64,000 nt of DNA. Source: Isosphaera pallida ATCC 43644 (lineage in GTDB: Bacteria; Planctomycetota; Planctomycetia; Isosphaerales; Isosphaeraceae). The notes under the pieces were generated by a model. The model saw only the letters and a program-made list of their open reading frames with translations, had not been told where the DNA came from and ran no database searches. Below, piece by piece: positions 40,565 to 47,712 of the stretch (within the stretch, counting starts at the first letter, position 1; each line of letters opens with the position of its first letter). Where the stretch lies: the NCBI RefSeq assembly GCF_000186345.1, contig NC_014962.1, positions 3,190,450 through 3,254,449 of the forward strand, given 5' to 3'. A program made the translations under genes and the position numbers.

Positions 40565-41226
40565 GCCTTGGTCTCCAACACGCCCGCGACGATCGTGTTG
40601 TGGTCCACCTTCTGGCGAACCTGGTCGGCCGCAGTGGTCAGACGTTGGGGGTGGGAGATGACGAACTTGCTTTCGGGGTGGCCCATCGCGGCGCATTGGG
40701 TTTGCACACATTCCAGCTCGAAGCCGGCAAAATGGCTGAAAAATCCGGCGAAGGTGCCAGCCAGCAGGCTGTCGGCGGGGGTTTCCGAAGCCCCGATCAG
40801 GCTGGCCATGATCGCGTTCTTGACGGTGACGACCAGCACCCCTTTGTCGTAGTGCGAGCAATCCAACGAAAGGCGTCCCCAACCGTGATGGCTGGCGGCC
40901 TCGGTCAGACAGGCCTCGAACAACGACATCGGGGCGTTGACCAACGGTCCGCCGTAAAACTCGGACAACTCGGTCTCGAATCGCTTAGCAAATCCCTTGC
41001 CCCAGGTCTTGCCGCAGGAATAAAAGACCCCATCGGCGGCCGGCCCGCATTCGTCGATGATCGCTTTGCGGAAACCGATTAGGAAGTCGCTTGTCAGGCA
41101 GCAAATCCGGGTGCCGACCCGGTTGCGCGTGACACCCGTCTTGACGTCGGTATGGGTGTAGCTTCCTTCGGCGTAGTAGTTGCCGCGGGCGGCGGGAACG
41201 GTGGTGGATGTGGTCGAAGTCGCCAT
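40561..41226 (-). CDS. V4R-domain protein of the bilin cluster (V4R-1)
   Basis: A 221-residue protein. V4R (4-vinyl reductase-like) domains bind small molecules. Features are GTRICCLTSDFLIGFRKAI, the YSCGKTWGKGF motif with Cys71, and the C-terminal paired cysteines (LECVQTQCAAMGHPESKFVIS). A second V4R protein with the same YxCGxxWG motif is 1.7 kb upstream in the same cluster. Two V4R proteins with a globin and iron-sulfur protein are diagnostic of BBAG clusters. Role inferred: handling of bilin or related tetrapyrrole. Confidence 0.85.
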   Translation of the reverse strand: MATSTTSTTVPAARGNYYAEGSYTHTDVKTGVTRNRVGTRICCLTSDFLIGFRKAIIDECGPAADGVFYSCGKTWGKGFAKRFETELSEFYGGPLVNAPMSLFEACLTEAASHHGWGRLSLDCSHYDKGVLVVTVKNAIMASLIGASETPADSLLAGTFAGFFSHFAGFELECVQTQCAAMGHPESKFVISHPQRLTTAADQVRQKVDHNTIVAGVLETKA

Positions 41227-41397
41227 GAATGGGCGAAGCCTCCGAAGGAATGGATGAATGGGAGTGGGAGCAGAACAGTCAGGGCGGATAGAAAGATGGA
41301 AGGTACCGGGGGATCCCTGTGGCGAAACCGCTAGGCAGGATGAGTTGGGAGGGGGCTGAAAGCGGTGGATTGAATCGAAAGGTGCCGTTGTGGTGTT

Positions 41398-41417
41398 AAT
41401 TCAATTCAATTCAATCC
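41398..41417. repeat. Short tandem repeat of AATTC
   Basis: AATTC three times followed by AATCC, in the 262-base gap between the globin and V4R-1 genes. A simple AT-rich repeat in an otherwise GC-rich leader of V4R-1. Confidence 0.6.
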
Positions 41418-41488
41418 ATCCGCCTTGCTCCAGGGGACTAGGGGGGTTGAAATGTCGGGGTGTGGCGCGACGCCATCGCGGCGCGGCC

Positions 41489-41986
41489 TTAGACCAGCAC
41501 GGTGGCCGGTTCGGGAAAGTCGCTGAGGATGTCGATCGCTTTGCGCATGTGCGGTTCGATCAGCGCGGCGGCTTCGGCGGAGACGGCCTGCTTGACGCCG
41601 TCCCAGACGTGGGCGTAGCTTTCGCGGACGAAGCCCGGTGGGAAGCCCAGCGATCCCAAAATGGTGCGGAACCAGACGTAGAGCCGTTCTTCGCCCAGGT
41701 CCGGGTCGTCCAGAATCATCGAGTGGACCGCGTACCGCAGCACCAGCGAGAAGTCACGCATCGCCTTAGACCAGGCTCGTTCGTGCATGGTGTCCAGTCG
41801 CGGATAGCGCGCCTTGAGTTGCTCGACGGCGTAGCGGACGATCTCATCTTCATGCTTTTCGACTTGTTGAGCTGCGTCGAGCCGGATTGGCAGAGAGCGG
41901 GCGTATTCCATCGCCTTGGCTTGTTCCTCGGCGGTGAAATAGCGGCCTTCGCTGTCATTGATGAGTTGCTGTAGAATGGCGGGCAT
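41489..41986 (-). CDS. Phycobiliprotein-like globin (bilin biosynthesis-associated globin, BBAG)
   Basis: A 165-residue helical globin of the phycobilisome family (allophycocyanin is 161). Alignable landmarks: GRYFTAEEQAKAMEYARSLP near the N-terminus (cf. ARYLSPGELDRIKSF of allophycocyanin), AWSKAMRDFSLVLRYAVHSMILDD (cf. [21 protein letters not shown]), LGSLGFPPGFVRESY and the C-terminal helix. The Arg77-Asp78 pair that holds the bilin pyrroles is kept, but the chromophore-attaching Cys is Ala75, and the protein has no cysteine at all. ATG at 41986 is preferred to the TTG at 42001. Confidence 0.87.
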   Translation of the reverse strand: MPAILQQLINDSEGRYFTAEEQAKAMEYARSLPIRLDAAQQVEKHEDEIVRYAVEQLKARYPRLDTMHERAWSKAMRDFSLVLRYAVHSMILDDPDLGEERLYVWFRTILGSLGFPPGFVRESYAHVWDGVKQAVSAEAAALIEPHMRKAIDILSDFPEPATVLV

Positions 41987-42098
41987 GGCGGGAACTCCCA
42001 AGGAAGATGAACCGGAACGAAGGAGGACTCGGCTTGGCGAACTTCAGGGACACCCTCTCATGATGAAACGATGGCGATCGAATCGGGAAGGACCCAGC

Positions 42099-42617
42099 TC
42101 AATCCCACTTGAACATGCTCATAAAGGTGTCAACTGAGAGTGGATGTTTCTCGAATTTGACGACGGCTTCGCGGTTGCGCCGGGAAGTACGAGGCATGTC
42201 AGGGCGATGTTCATTACGCCAGTTGAAAACTTGGGCCAGGAACGTGCCGATGGGTTGATTGCCTACGATAAAGGGGTAATCGGGTGCGGGTTCCTCAGCC
42301 GCTTGGGCGAAGCCCATCGCGTCGCTTCCGGGTGCCACCGGGGTTTCGGGAGCATCGTCGAAGGCGGAGCCGAACAGGTCGTCGGCAGTGGATTCGACGC
42401 CCGGAGACCCCATTCGCTTGGCGACTGGATCAGGGATGGCTGCGGGAGGTGGCGGGGGTTGGTTGGTCCAGTTCACAATCTGGAAAAAAACTGCGACCGG
42501 CTGGCTGGAAACCGGGAGACGATCGGGTGGAAGGTGATCGGGGACCTTTCCCAACGCGCGGGCGAAGAGGCCCAGCGACGGATCGGTCACCGAGTGGGCG
42601 TGGCCGTTGGAGTTCAT
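42099..42617 (-). CDS. Unknown protein with three F/W-rich motif copies, in the bilin cluster
   Basis: A 172-residue protein with no known family. Most of it is Pro/Ala/Asp-rich and probably disordered. It carries three related short motifs: PVAVFFQIVNWTNQ (40-53), QPIGTFLAQVFNWRNEH (121-137) and HPLSVDTFMSMFKWD (158-172, C-terminal). The consensus is P-hydrophobic-x-x-F-F/L/x...V/M-x-W. Repeated aromatic motifs in a disordered chain suggest a scaffold that binds the same partner three times. It lies between the globin and V4R-2 genes on the same strand, so it is probably cotranscribed. Confidence 0.75.
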   Translation of the reverse strand: MNSNGHAHSVTDPSLGLFARALGKVPDHLPPDRLPVSSQPVAVFFQIVNWTNQPPPPPAAIPDPVAKRMGSPGVESTADDLFGSAFDDAPETPVAPGSDAMGFAQAAEEPAPDYPFIVGNQPIGTFLAQVFNWRNEHRPDMPRTSRRNREAVVKFEKHPLSVDTFMSMFKWD

Positions 42618-42927
42618 CGACGGGTGGTCCTTCGCCGAATCCGGTTAAGCGGGAGTGCAAGGTAAACTTGAGGCGAATTGGCTGAAGCGGTTTCCAATCC
42701 GCAGGATGGTCGAGCCGACCATGAGACTCGGGACGACGACAACCGGCCATCGGAGGACGTTTCGGCGCGGAATCTGAGGGGAGCCAGTGGAGGCGGCCGA
42801 AACCAACAGATCGGGGGATTGGTCCGAGGAACCGCGTCTTCGGGATCCCCGACGCCAAAGGCAAGGCGATTGATCGGTCGATCCTCCGTTCCGTTCCGGT
42901 TTGTTTGATTCGAGGAGTGGAGTTTGA

Positions 42928-43707
42928 TTAGGAACTCATCTGAGCCACCTTGCGTTGGATTTCCTTGGAGGTCGCGCCTTCGTTGCGCCAAAAGGCCGCG
43001 GCGTTGACTCGTTTGCTGGAAGAGATCAGGAACTTGCAGTAGTCCTCGCCGGTAGAGTAGCACTGAATCTCGATGGCACCCAGCGAACGTTTGGCCAGCA
43101 CGCTGAAGACCGCGGCGAACAGCCCGGCGTAGAAGTAGCAGACCACCTTGCCGATGTCGCCGATGCTTTTGGCCACGGCCGATTCGTAGAGGTCCACGAA
43201 GATCAGACCCTGCTTGGCCTGGCGGAAATCGTAGCGCCAGGTCCCCCAGCCCTCGATGGTCAGGGGCCACCACCACTGTTCCAGCAGGAAGCCCATGCTC
43301 ATTTTGTTGATCTCGACCTCGAACTCCGCTTGAGCGCGGGCGTAGAACGACTTCATGTCCTCCATGCCCCACTCATAGCCACACTTGTACATAATCTCGG
43401 CGGCCGCGTCGCCCACTTCCTCTTCGAGACTGCCCAGGATCGCCACCACGAAATCTTCGGTCACCCGGATGACCCGCTGGCCGTACACTGTTTTGAGGGT
43501 GCCGCCCTTGGGGTCGTGTCGGAAAAAATCGGCGTCGAAGTAGTGGTTGTGTTTGAAGGGTTGCGGACCCTTGACGATCCGCATCGACTCCCGGAGTTCA
43601 CCAGCGTCGGGCGCTTGGCGCACCAGGGTCAACGTTTCGGGGTTGGGCTTCTCGCCCCACACCAGCATCAAACGCTTGGGATCTGCGATCTCGGGGACAT
43701 TCGGCAT
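42928..43707 (-). CDS. V4R-domain protein of the bilin cluster (V4R-2)
   Basis: A 259-residue protein; ATG at 43707. It resembles V4R-1: the MYKCGYEWGMEDMKSF motif (Cys109), then EIQCYSTGEDYCKFLISS with Cys216 and Cys224. The N-terminal 45 residues are an extra segment that V4R-1 lacks. Trp-rich WWWPLTIEGWGTWRYDF is notable. Downstream is the triple-motif protein, upstream the ferredoxin. As in other BBAG clusters, the two V4R proteins may act as a pair. Confidence 0.85.
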   Translation of the reverse strand: MPNVPEIADPKRLMLVWGEKPNPETLTLVRQAPDAGELRESMRIVKGPQPFKHNHYFDADFFRHDPKGGTLKTVYGQRVIRVTEDFVVAILGSLEEEVGDAAAEIMYKCGYEWGMEDMKSFYARAQAEFEVEINKMSMGFLLEQWWWPLTIEGWGTWRYDFRQAKQGLIFVDLYESAVAKSIGDIGKVVCYFYAGLFAAVFSVLAKRSLGAIEIQCYSTGEDYCKFLISSSKRVNAAAFWRNEGATSKEIQRKVAQMSS

Positions 43708-43905
43708 GGATGCGAACCTCACGATGCGATGAGAGGGGGAAAGGGAGAGAGGGCGGTCCCAGTCGGATTCGATTCCGATTGGCTTGTTCCGAATGGCAAT
43801 GAGGAACACGCAAGTTGTAGCACAAAAACGGAATTCAGGTTGCGATTTCCGCCTGATTGGCCGGTTGATTGGGGAAAAGGGGAGGGAAAGCTGAGGGGTG
43901 GGGGA

Positions 43906-44379
43906 TTAGTCATCGGAGTTGCGGATGCGTTCGACCTCCACGTTGAGGTCACGGAGTTCCTCCAGGCGGGTTCGGGTGATGATTTTCCCTTTGGCAATCA
44001 GGATGGAGCCGTTGATGGGGTGAAGGATGTTGGTCGCAGCGCGGGTGCCCAAGAGGCCCATAAGGTCTTCGGCTCGTTCGATGTACATACCCTCGGGGAG
44101 TTCCACCACCACTCCTTCGCCCAGCACCCGGCATTGGCAGGCCAGGCGGCTTTGGGGCGTGACGCTGGTGACGTAGCTGAGGGTTCGGTTTTCCCGCTCC
44201 GTCCGCGGGGTTAGGCGGTCCATGCCCTCCTTGATGTAGACATGGCAGGTGGAGCATAGTCCCTTCCCACCGCAGGACATCAGGACGTTGAGATTCTTAG
44301 CCAGCAGCGCCTGGAGCAAGTCGGTCTGGGTCTTGACCGGCAGCGATTCGTTGATCGGCTGGAAGTGGATCGTTTTCAT
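43906..44379 (-). CDS. 2Fe-2S ferredoxin with C-terminal extension
   Basis: A 157-residue protein; ATG at 44379 (MKTIHFQP). The plant-type cluster ligands are Cys36, Cys42, Cys45 (CGGKGLCSTCHVYIK) and Cys81 (ACQCRVLG). Residues 98-157 are an added segment (IERAEDLMGLLG ... LHPINGSILIAKGKIITRTRLEELRDLNVEVERI) that ordinary ferredoxins lack. It probably supplies electrons to heme oxygenase or another enzyme of the cluster. It is flanked by heme oxygenase upstream and V4R-2 downstream, same strand. Confidence 0.9.
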   Translation of the reverse strand: MKTIHFQPINESLPVKTQTDLLQALLAKNLNVLMSCGGKGLCSTCHVYIKEGMDRLTPRTERENRTLSYVTSVTPQSRLACQCRVLGEGVVVELPEGMYIERAEDLMGLLGTRAATNILHPINGSILIAKGKIITRTRLEELRDLNVEVERIRNSDD

Positions 44380-44515
44380 CGGCGGTCCCGAAAGGGAGGC
44401 GGAAGGAAGGGATGGGCCAGCGTCGGAGTTCCTTGTGAACGGAGCCGAACCCGTTCCCATCAAAGGGCGGGTGCTCTTTGGTGGAGCGGGGCGGCCGATG
44501 GCGACGGCCGGAGCC

Positions 44516-45253
44516 TCAGGAGGCCGACGAGTTCAGGACTTCGTTGATGGGAAGCGGGTTGGTGGTCGTGGGTTGGGGCACTGGCAAATCGCGGTAGATC
44601 TCGAACAGAGTGTCCATCGTGAAAACGGCCGCTTCCTGGATCGCCTCACGATGGCTGGTGGGTTGGGTGGCGGCGAACTGGTCCAAACCGGCTTTGAAGC
44701 GGGACCAGACCGCCGGGCGGTCCACACGGCCTTCGGCGTGGTAGTCCAGACCGTGACCGGGCTGGTCGTCGGTGTTGAGCAGCTTGACCAGCGAGTTGGT
44801 CAGCAACATCGAGCCCATCCGCGATCCCTCCACAACATAGAGCGCGCCGAGCAGGGCATGGGGTTGATCGACCGCGATTCGTTCCAACCACTGGGCGAAC
44901 CGGTCCAACGCCGGGTGGGGACGGGGGGGACCGTCGTTGGTGGCGCCGTGTTGGTTCCAGAACGCCAGGTCGCGGTTCAGAGTTTCGGTGCGCTCCATGA
45001 CCAATGGATTGTACAGGCCGCCTAGCGTCTCGGGTTGGCGGACCAGGACTTGGTTGAGCGCGGATTCCAGGAGACGGTGGAGGTGCCGCAACTGATGCAG
45101 CGCCAGCACGTAGTGGGGGGGATCGAGAGGGCCTTTCACCAACGCCTCGGCGAACGGCAGACGTTCGATGGCGTCGTGACGTTCGGCCAGACGAGTCCGA
45201 ATAGCGCGGGCCAGCGAGTCGGCATGGGCAGTGGTGGAGGCGTCGTGGCTCAT
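44516..45253 (-). CDS. Heme oxygenase-like protein
   Basis: A 245-residue HO-fold protein that would open heme to biliverdin, iron and CO. The proximal-ligand region RTRLAERHDAIERLPFAEALV puts His26 at the position of the axial ligand (His25 in human HO-1). LGALYVVEGSRMGSMLL matches the distal-helix segment (YVLEGSTLGG-like in other bacteria). It carries no membrane anchor. Its neighbours are a ferredoxin (electron donor) and the bilin-binding-type globin. Activity has not been shown; the nearby cluster supports it. Confidence 0.85.
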   Translation of the reverse strand: MSHDASTTAHADSLARAIRTRLAERHDAIERLPFAEALVKGPLDPPHYVLALHQLRHLHRLLESALNQVLVRQPETLGGLYNPLVMERTETLNRDLAFWNQHGATNDGPPRPHPALDRFAQWLERIAVDQPHALLGALYVVEGSRMGSMLLTNSLVKLLNTDDQPGHGLDYHAEGRVDRPAVWSRFKAGLDQFAATQPTSHREAIQEAAVFTMDTLFEIYRDLPVPQPTTTNPLPINEVLNSSAS

Positions 45254-45406
45254 GGCGAGTGTGACTCGGGGGGCAAAACAACCGGGGAAGGAACGGGTTT
45301 GGGGCGGAGGGATCGGGACCGCCGACGCTGGTTGGTTGTCGGGTGAAAAAACGCAACGCGGTCGAGCGAATGTCGGGGTTGGGCGATTCGGTCCAACGGC
45401 CCGTCC

Positions 45407-47263
45407 TTAGGTCGCGTCCTCACCGCGCCCCGCTGCGCGTTGCGAAGTCCAGTTCGAGAGGAGCGACCGCAGGCTGCCAACCTTGAACAAGGGGCCGCTG
45501 GAGACCGTCAACGACGGACTTGACGAGGAGGAGCGTGGCGAGGATCCCGCGACGCTCGAGTCGCCCTGGATCGCTCGTTGTTCCAGCGCCTCTAGATCCC
45601 GGATCACTTCATCATAGGACGCGGGACGGTCGTTGGGGTTTTTGGCCATCATAGCGAGGATCAAACGCGACACGGCCGGGTCGAGTTCCGGCACCAGACG
45701 ATGAGGCTCGATCACGGGCTGGGTGGCGTGGGCGATGAGAACCTGCATCCGGTTAGCTCCACGGAACGGCACCTCGCCAGTGAGGGCGTGAAACAGGGTC
45801 GCGCCCAAGGCGTAAATGTCGGCCCGCAAATCCGACGGCAGATCTTTGGCCTGTTCGGGGGCCATGTAGGCGGCTGTTCCCCGCGCCTGGCCCACCCCCG
45901 AGCTGGACAGGCCGGGGGTTTGGGAACTGCCGTAGAACGAGGCCAGGCCGAAGTCGGTGATCTTGGCCGGGGCGTTTTTGGGCAACAGGATGTTGGCCGG
46001 GTTGACGTCGTGATGAACCACGCCTAGGTCCCATGCCGCCCGCAACCCCTGGGCCGCCTGGGAGGCGATCCGCAACGCGCGGTCGGGCCGTAGACGCCCT
46101 GATTGCTGGATCAGCTCGGCCAGGCTCAGCCCCTCGACAAACTCCATAATCACATGCGGAATCAAGCCGGCGTCCTCGAAGTCCAGGATTCGCACCACAT
46201 TGGGATGGTTGAGCCGAGCCAAAATCCGCGCTTCGTTGCGGAACGACTCCAACGCCTCCTCGTCGTCGGGACTGCCTTCGAGTTTGAGCAGCTTGACGGC
46301 CACGGCAATGTTCAAGGTGGTGTGAAGGGCGCGGAAAACCACGCCGTAGCCCCCTTGGCCAATCCGTTCTGTGAGTAACAAATGATTGAGCTTCGATCCG
46401 ACTCGGAAATGGTCGATCGGCAAAAACGCGGGAAGCTTGGAGCTGCGACGGACCCCCAAATGAGCCAAGGTGGGGGTGGGGGTGTCGAGAGGGGGAGGGA
46501 CTGGTTGGGCGGGTTGGGGGGAGAATGTCGGGGAGGCGAGTGGGGAGATCAGGGGACGCCGGGCGGTGGGGGCGTACATCGGGTCGTCGAGTCGAACCGG
46601 GACAACCGGTTCGGGTTGGACCGGCGTGGGAGGGTTAAGGGGGACAGTGGCGGGTCGAAGGGCGGGACCGCCGATTCCGGTTTCGCTCGGTTGAGCAGCG
46701 GGGCGAGTTGGAATCTCTTGACGCTGGACTTCGCGCGGCCAGGTCGGCACCGGCTCCAGGCGAAGCGGTGGTAGGGGCGTCAACGTGGGAATCGGGTCGA
46801 TCCGAGCTTCGACATTCAGGGGTGGCGGAGGAGCCCCAAGGGTGTCCAGGGCGGCGGGGGGGGCCGCCGCGGCGGGGATCGGCGGCGGGGATGCGGGAGG
46901 GGGCAAAACCGCATACGAGGGTGGCGGAGGAGCCCCAAGGGTGTCCAGGGCGGCGGGGGGGGCCGCCGCGGCGGGGATCGGCGGCGGGGACGCGGGAGGA
47001 GGCAAAACCGCTCGAAGCCGCTCCAGAGCGTCTTCGACAAGCAGGTCGCCGACACCTCCAATGGTGAGATACCCTTTGAGAACGCAGTCGAAAGTTTGTT
47101 CGGCCCCTTCGATGAGAATAGCCTGGCGTTCGAGGAACGCCGCCAAGCTCTCGTTGAGGTTGGCCTGAGCGCGCCACCAAACCGCGATCGCGTCCACCTC
47201 GGACTGGTCGAGGGCGAACTGATCGGCCAACCAGGACAACAGGGTGGAATCCCGCTCATCCAT
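45407..47263 (-). CDS. Hanks-type protein kinase with Pro/Ala-rich linker
   Basis: A 618-residue kinase from ATG 47263. Residues 1-85 form a helical domain (MDERDSTLLSWLADQF...). Residues 90-270 are Pro/Ala-rich and include a 33-residue tandem repeat. The kinase domain is about 285-560: GQGGYGVVFRA, VAVKLL, catalytic loop HHDVNPANILL (the usual HRD Arg is His, and Lys is Asn), DFGLA, MAPEQ and DIYALGATLFHALTGEVPF. A Ser-rich tail follows. Position next to heme oxygenase suggests a signalling link, inferred only. Confidence 0.85.
   Translation of the reverse strand: MDERDSTLLSWLADQFALDQSEVDAIAVWWRAQANLNESLAAFLERQAILIEGAEQTFDCVLKGYLTIGGVGDLLVEDALERLRAVLPPPASPPPIPAAAAPPAALDTLGAPPPPSYAVLPPPASPPPIPAAAAPPAALDTLGAPPPPLNVEARIDPIPTLTPLPPLRLEPVPTWPREVQRQEIPTRPAAQPSETGIGGPALRPATVPLNPPTPVQPEPVVPVRLDDPMYAPTARRPLISPLASPTFSPQPAQPVPPPLDTPTPTLAHLGVRRSSKLPAFLPIDHFRVGSKLNHLLLTERIGQGGYGVVFRALHTTLNIAVAVKLLKLEGSPDDEEALESFRNEARILARLNHPNVVRILDFEDAGLIPHVIMEFVEGLSLAELIQQSGRLRPDRALRIASQAAQGLRAAWDLGVVHHDVNPANILLPKNAPAKITDFGLASFYGSSQTPGLSSSGVGQARGTAAYMAPEQAKDLPSDLRADIYALGATLFHALTGEVPFRGANRMQVLIAHATQPVIEPHRLVPELDPAVSRLILAMMAKNPNDRPASYDEVIRDLEALEQRAIQGDSSVAGSSPRSSSSSPSLTVSSGPLFKVGSLRSLLSNWTSQRAAGRGEDAT
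46821..47012 (-). repeat. Two tandem copies of a 99-base in-frame repeat
   Basis: Copies at 46821-46919 and 46920-47012 (second copy slightly shorter) differ at only two or three bases. They encode a 33-residue Pro/Ala unit (AVLPPPASPPPIPAAAAPP...) in the linker of the kinase. The near-identity suggests a recent duplication. Confidence 0.85.
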
Positions 47264-47712
47264 TCCGATTGGTCCGGGTCCATACCGCGCGCCGCATACC
47301 GACCGGCGCGGATTGGGGCGAGGCGTGGTGAGTGGAGGTTTCGGACGACGACGAGGACGGCGTGATAAATCGATCCTCCCCAGCGTGATCCCGGAGACGA
47401 CAACACGATCCGTTCGGTTCTCCAAGCCCGAGACCGTGTCCGATTCCAGGTCGCTTGGGTCCAAGGCGAAGGAGGCGAAACCTTGACCGGGGCGATCCAA
47501 CGCGGCTAGAAGGGCGGTGGATCAACCGGTTCAATCTAGAATGAAGTCCGACTCAAGTCAATCAAATCCTGTTCGCCCGGCGGGGGGTTCGTTTGTCCGA
47601 CCCGTGGGGAGATGAGGGGACCGGACGATCAAGGGGGGTGAGTTTGCCTCGTGGGTTTCGAGGGGGTTGAGGAAGTCGAACAGCGCACGGTGATGGTTTC
47701 GTCTCGTCTGTC

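Noticed and set aside
42955-44214. 419-residue open frame on the plus strand across V4R-2 and the ferredoxin
   Set aside because: Shadow of two genes with clear families on the minus strand.
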